From assembly GCA_943787925.1 (NCBI GenBank), contig CALSOH010000001.1:701609-765608 (forward strand): a stretch of DNA of 64,000 nt, in the 5' to 3' direction. Shown piece after piece: positions 24,965 to 34,724 of this stretch (positions within the stretch are counted from its first letter, which is position 1; every line of letters starts with the position of its first letter). Source of the stretch: TMED14 sp003507115 (GTDB lineage: Bacteria; Bacteroidota; Bacteroidia; Flavobacteriales; Schleiferiaceae). The notes below the pieces were generated by a model. That model made no database searches, was not told the origin of the DNA, and saw nothing but the letters and a program-made list of their open reading frames with translations. Made by a program: the position numbers and the translations under genes.

Positions 24965-27267
24965 AACCCTTTTTTGTAGGCCTGCTGGCGGCCGGCGCGG
25001 TGAGCGCCGCCGCCCAATCCTTGGCGGACGTCAACGTGTTTTTGGGCACGGAGCGCATGGGGCACACCTTTCCGGGGGCGGTGGTGCCCTTTGGCATGGT
25101 GCAGCTGAGTCCAGATACGCGTTTGATTCCCTATGCCCTGCCAAATGGCTCCTACAACCCCGAGGTCTATGGCTATTGTGCGGGCTACCAGTACGAGGAC
25201 CGGACCATTTTTGGCTTCAGCCACACCCATTTTAGCGGCACGGGCCACAGCGATCTGGGCGATTTTTCCATGCTGCCAGTGAAGTCCGGACAGTCCTTGC
25301 TTCCCGGCGATGGACAGGATCCGGCCACGGGCTACTTTGAAACCTTTGACAAACAAACGGAGACCGCGGAGCCTGGTTATTACCGGGTGCACTTGGAGCG
25401 TTCGGGCACGGTGGCCGAACTCAGCGCCAGCACCCATGCGGGATTCCACCGCTACACCTACCCCGCTGCGGATAGCGCTTCCCTCCTGCTCGATCTGGTG
25501 AATGGCATCTACGGCTACGACGGAAAGATCCTGTGGTCCAGCCTCCGCGTGGAAAACGATACGCTGATTACGGGCTACCGGCACGTGTCCGGCTGGGCGC
25601 GCGACCGCTACATCTACTTTGCCGCTTCCTTCAGTCGGCCTATTTCCAGCTACCGGCACCGAAAAGACGACCAAACGCCCTACCGCGGCTTCTACCGCCG
25701 CTTCAAAGAATTCGACAACTTCCCCGAAATGGCGGGGAAATCGGTTCGGGCTGAATTCACCTTCGCCCCCAGCGAAGCCCCCTTGGAGGTGGTCTTCGCC
25801 ATCAGCGGCGTCTCCACCGCCGGTGCCCTCGCCAACTTGCGCGCTGAAGCCAAGCCCTTTGACGCGGCCAAAGCCGAGGCCCAAGCCCGCTGGCTGACCG
25901 AACTCCGCAAGATCGAAGGCACCTTCCTATCCGCGGACGACCAGACCACCTTCTACACGGCGCTCTACCACAGCTTGATTGCGCCGCATGTCTTCCAAGA
26001 CGCAGACGGCCAGTACCGCGGCCTCGACGGAAACGTGCACCGCGCCGAAGGCTTCACCAACCTCACCGTCTTTTCGCTCTGGGACACCTACCGCGCTTTG
26101 CATCCTTGGTTCAACTTCTTTCAGCCCGAACACAACCGCAACGCCGTCCTCTCCATGCTGGCCCACGGCGAACAAAGCGTGCACCAGGCCTTGCCGGTTT
26201 GGAGCCATTGGGCCAACGAAAACTGGTGCATGATCGGCTACCACGGGGTGAGCGTGCTGGCCGATGCCGCCGCCAAGGGCATGACAGGCGTGGACTGGGA
26301 CCAAGCCCTGAAGCTGGCCGTGAGTTCTTCCGGCTGGCGCGGCTACGACGGCCTGGGCGCCTACATGGACATGGGCTACGTGCCGGAAGACGTGGTGGGC
26401 TCCTCGGTCAGCAAGACCTTGGAGTACGCCTACGACGACTGGTGCGTGGCCGAATTGGCCCGCCGCCAAACGCCCTACCACAACTTCTACACCGGAACGG
26501 ACCACCCCAACATCCGATTGAATAAGGCCTATTTAAAGCGTTCACAAGCGTTTAAAAACACTTTTGACCCGCAGATCCGCTGGGCGCGTCCGCGGCTCAG
26601 CAGCGGCGCTTTTAAGGCGGAATTTGACCTACTCAGTACGCACAACCAGGGCTTCATCGAGGGAAATGCTTGGAATTACAGCTTTTACGTGCCTCAGGAT
26701 GTTCCGGGCTTGATCCAAGTCATGGGCGGCGAGAAGGTCTTTGTGCAGCGTTTAGACTCGCTCTTCACCATGGAATTGCCCGACGAGGCCATTGCGCACA
26801 CGGAGGACGTGACACGGGACGGCATTTTGGGCAACTACGTACACGGCAACGAGCCTTCGCACCACATTCCCTACCTGTACAATTGGACGCAGGATCGTTC
26901 GAAGACGCAGTACTGGGTCCGAAGGATCTGCCGAGACATGTACGGCCCCGAAACGGATGGTCTCTGTGGCAACGACGACGCGGGCCAAATGTCCGCCTGG
27001 TACCTCTTCAGCTCCCTGGGCTTCTACCCCGTGACACCCGGTGCCGCCACCTACGAATTGGGCAGCCCCAGCGTCAAGAGCGCCACCATCCAGCTGGAGA
27101 ACGGCAACCGCCTGCAGATTGAAACGGTGAAGCAGTCGCCTAGAAACGTGTACGTCAAGGACGTGCTCTGGAACGGCCAGGCCCTGCCCGGACACAGCCT
27201 CTACCACCAACAGCTGATTCAAGGGGGCACGCTTACCTTCGTGATGTCGCCCAAACCCGCGCATTGA
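24961..27267 (+). CDS. GH92 family alpha-mannosidase, exported (second of tandem pair)
   Basis: A 768-residue secreted GH92 enzyme, shorter than its neighbour because it lacks the extra C-terminal module. Signal peptide FFVGLLAAGAVSAAAQ; N-domain (DVNVFLGTERMGHTFPGAVVPFG); catalytic domain with ANENWCMIGYHGVSVLADA, HGNEPSHHIPYLYNW and GQMSAWYLFSSLGFYP. Its start overlaps the previous stop (ATGA) and its stop overlaps the CotH gene, so the three genes are translationally coupled. Different linkage preferences of the two enzymes would explain the pair, for instance on mannan or N-glycans, but this is inference. Confidence 0.93.
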   Translation: MKPFFVGLLAAGAVSAAAQSLADVNVFLGTERMGHTFPGAVVPFGMVQLSPDTRLIPYALPNGSYNPEVYGYCAGYQYEDRTIFGFSHTHFSGTGHSDLGDFSMLPVKSGQSLLPGDGQDPATGYFETFDKQTETAEPGYYRVHLERSGTVAELSASTHAGFHRYTYPAADSASLLLDLVNGIYGYDGKILWSSLRVENDTLITGYRHVSGWARDRYIYFAASFSRPISSYRHRKDDQTPYRGFYRRFKEFDNFPEMAGKSVRAEFTFAPSEAPLEVVFAISGVSTAGALANLRAEAKPFDAAKAEAQARWLTELRKIEGTFLSADDQTTFYTALYHSLIAPHVFQDADGQYRGLDGNVHRAEGFTNLTVFSLWDTYRALHPWFNFFQPEHNRNAVLSMLAHGEQSVHQALPVWSHWANENWCMIGYHGVSVLADAAAKGMTGVDWDQALKLAVSSSGWRGYDGLGAYMDMGYVPEDVVGSSVSKTLEYAYDDWCVAELARRQTPYHNFYTGTDHPNIRLNKAYLKRSQAFKNTFDPQIRWARPRLSSGAFKAEFDLLSTHNQGFIEGNAWNYSFYVPQDVPGLIQVMGGEKVFVQRLDSLFTMELPDEAIAHTEDVTRDGILGNYVHGNEPSHHIPYLYNWTQDRSKTQYWVRRICRDMYGPETDGLCGNDDAGQMSAWYLFSSLGFYPVTPGAATYELGSPSVKSATIQLENGNRLQIETVKQSPRNVYVKDVLWNGQALPGHSLYHQQLIQGGTLTFVMSPKPAH

Positions 27268-29552
27268 TGCAGTTACTTCTTCGCCGTTCGGCCCTTTTTG
27301 CCGCGTTCGCCTTTGCTTTTTTCGCCCACGCACAGCCCGTACCCCAACCCAGCAATGGGCGCGCATTTGAGGAAGCCATCGTTCCCCGGGTCTACATCAC
27401 CCTGCCGGCGGATACGCTCAACTGGATCATGCAAAACGTCACGAGCGACAAGGATTGGCATGCGGACTTTGTGCACATGCACTACGGCGTGGCGGACACG
27501 GTGAAAGATGTGGGCTTTCGGTTGCGGGGCAACACCTCCCGGTATTCAGGCAAAAAGTCCTTCAAGATTAGCTTCAACAGCTTTACGCCCGGCCACCGAT
27601 GGGAGGGATTGAAAGACCTGAACCTCAATGGAGAACACAACGATCCCAGCGTCTCCCGTGCACGCATCGGGTGGCACCTATTCCAAGACATGGGCCTGCC
27701 CGCCTCCCGATCCAGCCACGTTCGACTCTATATCAATGGGGACTACATGGGGCTTTACGCCAACATTGAACAAATCAATGACGATTTCGTCGAGCGCCGG
27801 TATGGCGGCAAGGCCGGCAACCTGTACAAATGCCTTTGGCCCGCGACCCTCACGTACCTATCCAATGATCCCAATGATTACAAATTCACCTCGGGAGGGC
27901 GGCGCGCCTACGACCTCAAAACCAACACCACGGCGGACGATTACAGCGATTTGGCCAACTTCATCCACGTCCTGAACCAAACTCCCATGGCCGACCTCCC
28001 CTGCGCCCTCGAATCAGTGTTTGACGTCAACGAATACCTGTACAGCTTGGCCGTTGAAATGAGCCTCGGTCACTGGGACAACCACGCGAACAATAAAAAC
28101 AATTTTTACCTCTACCAATCCCCTGTCGATGGCTTGATGCATTACATCACGTATGATTTGGACAACACCTTAGGCGTGGATTGGATCAACCAAGACTGGG
28201 CGGCCAAAAACATTCATGCCTGGGGCGATGCCAACAACTACTATCCTCTCTACCACCGCATTAAATCCGTGCCCGAGTACCAGCTTCGCCTCCAAATCTT
28301 TTTGGCTGAAATCAACGCGCACCTCACCTCCACCGCGTTCATCAACCGCTCTTTGGGTTACCGCGATCAAACGACCGGGTATATTGGATCAGACCCCTCG
28401 TATCCGCTGGACTATGGCTATGATTCGACCACCCACTACAACGCTTGGCATTCCGCTTCCGGAGGCCATGTCAAAAAGGGGATTCAGCCTTTTATCGCCC
28501 AGCGGGTGAGCCAAACCCAAAACCAATTTATTTCCGGCAATGCCGACCCCGTGCTCTGGCGACCCCGTCTCCTGGGCGCGAGCAACCAGGGCCCCATTCG
28601 TGCGACGGTGGTCGTCTACGACGAAAGCCTGCCTTCCTCCGTCATTCTGCAATACCGGGAGAGCGGCAGTACGGTTTGGACTGCAGTGGACCTCTATGAC
28701 GATGGACTCCACGGGGATGGCGCGGCTGGTGACCGAACCTACGGCAACAGCTTCAGCGTCGCCGGGACGGTAACCCAGCTCGATTACCGCTTCGCCGCCC
28801 AAGACGTGCAGAGCCAGCTGGGACAGTGGCCCTGCACCTATGCCACCCATAGCCTCCACCCCTTCCCGGCCGTGGTCCTCAATGAAGCCCAATCCGCCAA
28901 TCAAACGACCGTCTACGACCAGAATGGCGATGATTCGGATTGGTTGGAGTTATACAACCTCGGCGCTTCGAGTGCGTCGTTGGTGGGCCTCACCCTCAGC
29001 GACGACCCGAGTAATCCGGGTGCCTTTCGCTTCAAAAGTGGCAGCATCGGGGGGAATGCGCACGCGATGGTGTGGGCGAGCGGCGATACGAGCCAATACC
29101 CCGACCATGCTTCGTTTAAGCTGAGTTCTGGAGGGGAATTTTTAGGATTGTATTTTCTTGATAATCAGGGAACTTATCACCTTTTAGATGAAGTACAGAT
29201 TCCAGCCTTGGCCCCCGACCATTCCTATGGCCGATGGACCGATGGGCATGCGCAATGGGTGGTCTTTGCGGAACATCCCACTCCCTTGATGCCCAATGCC
29301 GGATCCTTGACGACGGAAAACATAGCTGCTTTGGCCTGGAAGGCTGCACCCAACCCCTTCCGAGCAGGCACGTGGATTCAATCCTCCGACAAGGCCCCGG
29401 CACAGGTGGAAATCACCAACGCGCTCGGCCAAGTAGTCCAGGCATTCGAGGGCGAGGGGCCCTTCTACTGGACCGGCAACACCCCGGGGATGTACTGGGT
29501 GCACATTGCTACCGCATCGGGCGTCCAGGTCCTTTCTATTGTGCAGGAGTAA
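27267..29552 (+). CDS. CotH-like kinase / lamin-tail domain protein with T9SS type A sorting signal
   Basis: A 761-residue secreted protein. Signal peptide (ALFAAFAFAFFAHAQ), CotH kinase-like domain (about 35-400) with FRLRGNTSRYSGKKSFKI, LNLNGEHNDPS and the late YDLDNTLGV motif, a lamin-tail domain (VVLNEAQSANQ...GDDSDWLELYN, about 530-660), and a C-terminal T9SS type A domain (AAPNPFRAGTWIQ, then GMYWVHIATASGVQVLSIV). CotH proteins can phosphorylate secreted substrates, although many Bacteroidota members are uncharacterised. Third gene of the mannosidase operon, which suggests a surface-exposed partner in glycan handling. Confidence 0.88.
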   Translation: MQLLLRRSALFAAFAFAFFAHAQPVPQPSNGRAFEEAIVPRVYITLPADTLNWIMQNVTSDKDWHADFVHMHYGVADTVKDVGFRLRGNTSRYSGKKSFKISFNSFTPGHRWEGLKDLNLNGEHNDPSVSRARIGWHLFQDMGLPASRSSHVRLYINGDYMGLYANIEQINDDFVERRYGGKAGNLYKCLWPATLTYLSNDPNDYKFTSGGRRAYDLKTNTTADDYSDLANFIHVLNQTPMADLPCALESVFDVNEYLYSLAVEMSLGHWDNHANNKNNFYLYQSPVDGLMHYITYDLDNTLGVDWINQDWAAKNIHAWGDANNYYPLYHRIKSVPEYQLRLQIFLAEINAHLTSTAFINRSLGYRDQTTGYIGSDPSYPLDYGYDSTTHYNAWHSASGGHVKKGIQPFIAQRVSQTQNQFISGNADPVLWRPRLLGASNQGPIRATVVVYDESLPSSVILQYRESGSTVWTAVDLYDDGLHGDGAAGDRTYGNSFSVAGTVTQLDYRFAAQDVQSQLGQWPCTYATHSLHPFPAVVLNEAQSANQTTVYDQNGDDSDWLELYNLGASSASLVGLTLSDDPSNPGAFRFKSGSIGGNAHAMVWASGDTSQYPDHASFKLSSGGEFLGLYFLDNQGTYHLLDEVQIPALAPDHSYGRWTDGHAQWVVFAEHPTPLMPNAGSLTTENIAALAWKAAPNPFRAGTWIQSSDKAPAQVEITNALGQVVQAFEGEGPFYWTGNTPGMYWVHIATASGVQVLSIVQE

Positions 29553-29651
29553 GCTAGAGGGCTAGAGGGCTTCGCGCTGAAGCTAGAGAGGCTCGCGCTT
29601 CGCGCTGAAGCTAGAGAGCTAGAGGGCGTGCGCTGAAGCTCGAGGGCTCGA
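29553..29651. repeat. short intergenic direct repeats of a CTAGAG word
   Basis: Directly after the CotH stop, GCTAGAG-like words recur five to six times, interleaved with three copies of CGCTGAAGCT. No coding frame or clear terminator fold is seen. A related stretch in opposite orientation lies at 39016-39054, so the word belongs to a dispersed intergenic family. Confidence 0.6.
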
Positions 29652-29759
29652 CAGATGGAGTGTGAAAAATGTGCTTTATGGGACCCGTACACGTTCTTAA
29701 ATGCTTCCTACCTTGCCTGTTCGCTTGTTAACCCTTCTGCCCTTTCACCCCTCCAATCC
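29652..29759. other. spacer before the DUF1080 gene
   Basis: Non-coding stretch between the CTAGAG repeats and the DUF1080 ATG. It contains several pyrimidine-rich tracts and no element that I can name with confidence; the promoter is presumably here. Confidence 0.3.
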
Positions 29760-30518
29760 ATGAAACATCTCCTCCCTCTCGGCTTTTTGGCCCTGGTTGC
29801 ATGCAGTTCACCCAATGAAGACGAGGATGTAGTCGGCGCAACCACCGAGGATGTGGCACCCCAAAATTTCTTGTCCGACGACGAAGTCCTTGACGGCTGG
29901 GAATTGCTCTTTGACGGTACTAGCTTCAGCGGCTGGCACATCTACGGGGGTTCGGCTATCGAGGGATCGGGATGGAAGGTCGAGCATGACGCCATCGCGT
30001 TTGACCCGCAACCTGAAGATGGACACGACCTCACGAGTGATGCCGAATATGCCAATTTCCACCTGCGTTTGGAGTGGAAAATATCCGAGGGCGGCAACAG
30101 CGGAATCTTGTTTTACGTCAAAGAGGACCCACAATACCCCTACCCTTGGATGACTGGCCCTGAAATGCAAGTACTCGACCACGGCAGTGAGGAGAAGCCC
30201 GGCCACGCCGATGCCGCCTCTTCGAAGCACCGCGCGGGCGACCTCTACGATTTGGTTTCCTGCTACGAAGACGTAATTCACCCTACCGGCGAATGGAACC
30301 ACGCCGAAATCATCGCAAACAACGGAGATATCACATTCAAAATGAACGACGTCGTGGTCGTCGAAACCACCATGTGGGACGAAGAATGGGACGCCCTGGT
30401 GGAGGGGTCCAAGTTTGTGGCGACCCCTGACTTTGGCACTTTTTCAAGCGGGAAATTGTGCCTGCAAGACCACGGAAGTCAGGTTTGGTACAGAAATATC
30501 AAGATTAAGCGCCTGTAA
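29760..30518 (+). CDS. DUF1080 (3-keto-disaccharide hydrolase family) lipoprotein
   Basis: A 252-residue lipoprotein with lipobox LVAC at 12-15 and an acidic linker, then the DUF1080 concanavalin-like domain: DGWELLFDGTSFSGWHIYG at its start, FHLRLEWKISEGGNSGILF in the middle and GKLCLQDHGSQVWYRNIKIK at the end, all characteristic. Family members bind or hydrolyse sugars, including 3-keto-glycosides. Location after the mannosidase operon is consistent with glycan metabolism. The start was placed at 29760 because the 35 codons upstream in the same frame do not resemble protein and the lipobox then falls correctly. Confidence 0.88.
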   Translation: MKHLLPLGFLALVACSSPNEDEDVVGATTEDVAPQNFLSDDEVLDGWELLFDGTSFSGWHIYGGSAIEGSGWKVEHDAIAFDPQPEDGHDLTSDAEYANFHLRLEWKISEGGNSGILFYVKEDPQYPYPWMTGPEMQVLDHGSEEKPGHADAASSKHRAGDLYDLVSCYEDVIHPTGEWNHAEIIANNGDITFKMNDVVVVETTMWDEEWDALVEGSKFVATPDFGTFSSGKLCLQDHGSQVWYRNIKIKRL

Positions 30519-30572
30519 GCACTTACCGGCATGTTTTTTCGCGAGCTAAATATTTAATGAGAGCGCATCCTG

Positions 30573-30580
30573 TACTTTTA
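30573..30580 (+). promoter_or_regulatory. minus-7 promoter element of the DUF1684 gene
   Basis: TACTTTTA, three bases before the ATG at 30584, same geometry as mscL. Confidence 0.5.
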
Positions 30581-30583
30581 AGT

Positions 30584-31198
30584 ATGACCCAAAACCTCCT
30601 TTTTGTTTTGCTTGTGCTCGGCTGCTTTGGCGCCACGGCTCAAGAACTCCCCTCCCGGCGCGCGATCAAAAAAGACGTCCGAGCGTGGCAAAAGGACCAG
30701 AATCAACATATGTCACAATTGGACGCGAGCCCCTTGGATTCCGCTGCGCGCGCCCATTTCAAAGGGCTCCCCTTCTACCCCGTGAACATGGGGGCGTATC
30801 AGGCAGTCAAGTGGGAGCGCTGTGCAGATTCGGCCTGGTTTGAAATGCCCACCACCACGGCCCGCAAACCCATCTACCGGAAGTATGCTACGCTGTATTT
30901 CACCCATTCGGACGGCCAAACCTATTCACTGACGGCCTACCAATCGCAGGCCTTGCTGGACGATGAAGACTATGAGAACTACCTGTTTGTTCCTTTCGGC
31001 GATGCCACAAACGGTTCTGATACCTACGGGGGTGGCCGCTATGTGGAGGTGACGCGGGGAGAGTGGATTTTGGACTTCAACAAGGCCTACAATCCCTACT
31101 GCGCCTATTCGGGGCGGTACTCCTGCCCCAAAGTTCCCCTCGAGAACATCCTCCCTATTCCCATCTTGGCGGGCACCAAATACGCCGGACAGCATTAA
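30584..31198 (+). CDS. DUF1684 family exported protein
   Basis: A 204-residue protein: signal peptide (LLFVLLVLGCFGATAQ) and a DUF1684 domain with KGLPFYPVN near the N-terminus, RKPIYRKYATLYF in the middle, LFVPFGDATNGSDTYGGGRY and the C-terminal DFNKAYNPYCAYSGRYSCPKVPLENILPI with its conserved cysteines. Function unknown; found widely in Bacteroidota and other phyla. TACTTTTA (30573-30580) ends three bases before the ATG and sets the start; the ATG-like codon at 30557 is not used. Convergent with the glycosyltransferase. Confidence 0.88.
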   Translation: MTQNLLFVLLVLGCFGATAQELPSRRAIKKDVRAWQKDQNQHMSQLDASPLDSAARAHFKGLPFYPVNMGAYQAVKWERCADSAWFEMPTTTARKPIYRKYATLYFTHSDGQTYSLTAYQSQALLDDEDYENYLFVPFGDATNGSDTYGGGRYVEVTRGEWILDFNKAYNPYCAYSGRYSCPKVPLENILPIPILAGTKYAGQH

Positions 31199-31241
31199 AA
31201 ACGTTCGCTAGCGGACCGCCTTCGGGCAATCCGAAGAAGAT

Positions 31242-32006
31242 TTACGCCTCCCAAGGCCGGCCAGCCCTCAAATCTCGAAGGGCCTCGTAGCGAAGCCGAA
31301 CGGCCCAGGCTGCGTACGCGCTCACTTTGTAGCCTACCCAGCCGTCGAGGATGCCGCCGCGTAAAATAAAATGCTTGAAGAAGCGAAAACCTGGCTTAAG
31401 CCACCAGTGATACGGCGTGATCGCCCCCGTTCGGCGGTCGTAATCCCGAGATTGCCACGCGGCATAGCGGCGCAACTTTTTCTCCCAGGCGGGAATACCC
31501 TTGAACGTATCATGGTTCAGTTTGCCCTGTAGCTTTCCAAGGGGTCCCTTCGTCGCTATTTCCGCATGGACGTGCTTTTCTTGGTATCGGCATTGATCCC
31601 TCTGAAAGAGCCGAATAACCTTATCCCCTTGCCATCCACTGTACCGGACGCGTTGGCCCAAGAAATGGTTGGCCCGGTAGATCCAAAAACCGGCTACCAC
31701 GGGCGTTGGACCTGCTTTAATCCGTGCTAATTCGGCATGCAATTCGGGGCTGAGCCATTCATCCGCATCGAGCAATAAAATCCAAGGATGACTGGCCTGG
31801 GGGATGGCCCAATTCTTCTGAGAGGCGGAATGCTCATACTCCCGCTGCAGAATCTTCGCACCGAATCTCTCCGCAATGGCCCGCGTGCCATCCGTGCTGT
31901 ATGAGTCCACCACTAAGAGTTCATCTGCCAAATCGCCCACAGAGCTCAAGCAGCGCTCGAGCACATCGCTTTCATTGTGGGTTGGGACAAGGACCGTCCA
32001 TTTCAT
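31242..32006 (-). CDS. glycosyltransferase family 2
   Basis: A 254-residue GT-A fold enzyme. N-terminal WTVLVPTHNESDVLERCLSS is the nucleotide-sugar binding strand, followed by ELLVVDSYSTDGT and the catalytic LLLDADEWLSPEL motif with the DxD-like DAD. The C-terminal half, rich in aromatic and basic residues (YHWWLKPGFRFFKHFILRGG), resembles WaaE/KdtX-type transferases that add sugars to lipopolysaccharide cores, suggesting membrane association. ATG at 32006 (MKWTV) is preferred over 32015 because TACCTTGC lies five bases upstream. Acceptor unknown. Confidence 0.88.
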   Translation of the reverse strand: MKWTVLVPTHNESDVLERCLSSVGDLADELLVVDSYSTDGTRAIAERFGAKILQREYEHSASQKNWAIPQASHPWILLLDADEWLSPELHAELARIKAGPTPVVAGFWIYRANHFLGQRVRYSGWQGDKVIRLFQRDQCRYQEKHVHAEIATKGPLGKLQGKLNHDTFKGIPAWEKKLRRYAAWQSRDYDRRTGAITPYHWWLKPGFRFFKHFILRGGILDGWVGYKVSAYAAWAVRLRYEALRDLRAGRPWEA

Positions 32007-32161
32007 CGAGTGCAAGGTAAAAGATTCTTGTGGGGCGTTTCGATTAGAATTTGAAAAATCTGACCGCCTAATTTCTGAGATTTTTACTTAGTGTAATTTT
32101 TACATGAATTATTGATTATCAACACCTTATGTTAATAAAATATAGGAGCCTGTGGTTCTGG

Positions 32162-32193
32162 TTTGACTAAAATTGTCTAGTATAGTATTCACA
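32162..32193 (+). promoter_or_regulatory. candidate promoter of the TonB-dependent receptor
   Basis: TTTG (32162-32165), twenty bases, then TATTCACA (32186-32193) in an AT-rich stretch. The spacing fits Bacteroidota minus-33/minus-7 promoters, but the minus-7 half is a weak match. Confidence 0.35.
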
Positions 32194-32215
32194 AATAAAC
32201 CTAAATCTACTTTGT

Positions 32216-34582
32216 ATGAAGCACCTACATGTATTGGGCTGTGTTGGCTTAGCTGTTCTAAGCTTTTCCTCCGCAGGCCAAGGTCTACAAGACACGATCC
32301 TCGATGAGGTCTCTGTCGTCGGATCTCGATTCTTGCCCAGAACGAGCTTAACAAGTACCGTTCCGATTGACAATTTAAAAATGAAGGATCTGGCTTCCTC
32401 CGGCCAGTTCAGCTTGGATAAAATGATGCATTACCGCCTGCCTTCATTTAACTCCACACAGCAAACTATTTCCGATGCCACCGCCCATTTTGACCCCGCA
32501 GATTTGCGCGGCCTAGGACCAAGCCGCACCTTGATTCTTGTCAACGGAAAGCGGAAAAACGCCTCCAGCCTCGTGTACATCAATGATACACCCGGTAAAG
32601 GCGAGGTGGGCGTGGACATGAAGAGTATTCCTGTCGGGGCCATCGACCGAATTGAGGTTCTTCGCGATGGAGCCTCGGCTCAGTATGGCTCGGATGCCAT
32701 CGCGGGAGTCATCAACATCATCCTCAAAAATGATGTCGACATGACATCTGGCAATGCGTATACGAGCATCACGCAGCAAGGAGATGGCCTGATCCAAGGC
32801 TTCCAAATGACGACCGGAGCGAGTGTCGGGAATACGGGCAAGCTCACGGTCAGCATGGCCTATGAAGACCAAAATGAGACCAACCGAGCAGGAGAGCCCG
32901 GCCAAGACTACCTTTTTGGAGTCAACAATAGCTGGACCCAAGCCAATCCCAATCTGGGTATGCGCGTGGGAATGCCCAACATGACCACCAATTCTGTTTT
33001 CTACAACTACTCGAATGAAGTAAATGAGAACATGGAGGTCTATTCGTTTGGTGGATCCGTGTATCGCCGAGGAATCAGCTACGCCTTGTATCGCACCCCG
33101 TACTGGATTTCCAACACCTTTGGTCTTTACCCCTCCGGGGAGGGCTTTCAACCCACGTTTGAAGTGGATATCAACGATATCACCTTCGGCGTCGGAGTGA
33201 AGGGAACACAAGGAAAGTATATGTACGATGTGAGCCACATGGTTGGAAGCAATTCCGTCAACTACACCGTCCGCAACTCCCTGAACACAGGTATGGGGTC
33301 GGCGAGTCCGACGACATTCTACCCAGGAGGATATTCGTTTTCAAATCAGGTGACGAACATGGATATTGCTCGTCGCTTGAATTCGAAAGCTTTCCTCTCT
33401 TTGGGAACGGAATTCCGGACGGAGCGCTTCCAAGCGCGCGCAGGGGACGAGGCGAGCTACTTTGGCAATGGCGCGCAGTCTTTCCCGGGCTTGCAGCCTC
33501 AAAATGCGGTCGATGCCATGCGCTACAACTTTGGTATGTATGCGGGCCTTGACTACGACGTGAGTGAGGCCTTACTGGTTGGCATCACGGCTCGATTGGA
33601 AAACTACTCCGATTTCGGACAGAATTTCTCGTACAAGGCCAGTGGACGCTACCGGATCAATGACAATGTTTCCATGCGGGCTTCCTACTCCACGGGCTTC
33701 CGTGCACCAAGCCTGCATCAGATTCACTTGTCTAATATCCAGACCCTTGTATCAGGCGGTACCATTTCAAACCAAGGAACATTCAACAACGAGAGTTCTG
33801 TGGTGCGCCTTCTGGGCGTAGAGTCACTGAAGGCAGAGACGGCTCAAAACATCTCGGCTGGATTCACGGCCAAAGTGGGTAGTCACATCAACATTTCTGC
33901 GGATGTGTATTCTGTCGATGTGAACGATCGCATCGTGTATTCGTCGTCCATTGCCTCTTCGGACACGACTTCTGCCGTGGGCCAAATCTTGGCAGCAAAT
34001 CAAATCACATCCTTAAAGTTCTTTGTGAATGCGGTGAACACCAATACCCAAGGTGTTGATTTGGTGGGCACATATCAAGGCTTGGGACTAGGGACCGGAT
34101 CTTTAGATATCAACTTGGCGATGAACCTAAACCAAACGTCCATCGTGGGTAATATCACCACCCCTTCGGCCATCGCCTCCGCCGGGGTTGATATTTTCGA
34201 TCGCAAGGAGCAGGGCCGAATCCTTTCTTCACGCCCTCAAACCAAATTGATTGCCGGGCTGGACTACAATCACGAAAAATGGAGCCTGAATTTGACCAAT
34301 ACCTACTTTGGTAGCGTGACATGGCAGCATGCTGGAGATCCGTCCAAAGACCAAACCTTTGCAGCAAAGTGGGTCACCGACTTGAGCTTCACATACCCCA
34401 TGTCAGAGAAGTGCAGCCTTTCATTTGGCATCAACAATCTCTTGGATGTGTATCCCGATGTGATCGATCCAAAAGGAGACCCTGTCACAGACTTAGGGGG
34501 TCGCTTCATGTATCCTTGGGAGGTCAACCAATTTGGATTTAATGGTCGCATTTTCAGCGCCTCTTGCCGATTCAAATTGTAA
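32216..34582 (+). CDS. TonB-dependent outer-membrane receptor
   Basis: A 788-residue receptor for energised uptake across the outer membrane. Signal peptide (LGCVGLAVLSFSSAGQ), a short TonB-box region, the plug domain with LRGLGPSRTLILVNGKRKN and IDRIEVLRDGASAQYGSDAIAGVINIIL, then a 22-strand barrel ending in a strand rich in aromatics (GFNGRIFSASCRFKL). No carboxypeptidase-like N-terminal domain and no SusD partner nearby, so it is more like a siderophore or cofactor receptor than a glycan importer. Substrate unknown. Followed by a strong terminator. Confidence 0.92.
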   Translation: MKHLHVLGCVGLAVLSFSSAGQGLQDTILDEVSVVGSRFLPRTSLTSTVPIDNLKMKDLASSGQFSLDKMMHYRLPSFNSTQQTISDATAHFDPADLRGLGPSRTLILVNGKRKNASSLVYINDTPGKGEVGVDMKSIPVGAIDRIEVLRDGASAQYGSDAIAGVINIILKNDVDMTSGNAYTSITQQGDGLIQGFQMTTGASVGNTGKLTVSMAYEDQNETNRAGEPGQDYLFGVNNSWTQANPNLGMRVGMPNMTTNSVFYNYSNEVNENMEVYSFGGSVYRRGISYALYRTPYWISNTFGLYPSGEGFQPTFEVDINDITFGVGVKGTQGKYMYDVSHMVGSNSVNYTVRNSLNTGMGSASPTTFYPGGYSFSNQVTNMDIARRLNSKAFLSLGTEFRTERFQARAGDEASYFGNGAQSFPGLQPQNAVDAMRYNFGMYAGLDYDVSEALLVGITARLENYSDFGQNFSYKASGRYRINDNVSMRASYSTGFRAPSLHQIHLSNIQTLVSGGTISNQGTFNNESSVVRLLGVESLKAETAQNISAGFTAKVGSHINISADVYSVDVNDRIVYSSSIASSDTTSAVGQILAANQITSLKFFVNAVNTNTQGVDLVGTYQGLGLGTGSLDINLAMNLNQTSIVGNITTPSAIASAGVDIFDRKEQGRILSSRPQTKLIAGLDYNHEKWSLNLTNTYFGSVTWQHAGDPSKDQTFAAKWVTDLSFTYPMSEKCSLSFGINNLLDVYPDVIDPKGDPVTDLGGRFMYPWEVNQFGFNGRIFSASCRFKL

Positions 34583-34603
34583 GCAACCGAATACATTTTT
34601 TCT

Positions 34604-34634
34604 AAACAGCCCCAGCGATGGGGCTGTTTTTTTT
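34604..34634 (+). terminator. rho-independent terminator after the TonB-dependent receptor
   Basis: Stem AAACAGCCCC (34604-34613) / GGGGCTGTTT (34620-34629), six-base loop, continuing into a run of T. Confidence 0.88.
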
Positions 34635-34724
34635 GCTTTCATCTTTCCCATAAATACGAGTGGAATTCCTTCGATCCTCCGCCTTCTGAGGAGAGGCCCG
34701 TGAAGGAGCCGAACCAAAAAAATA

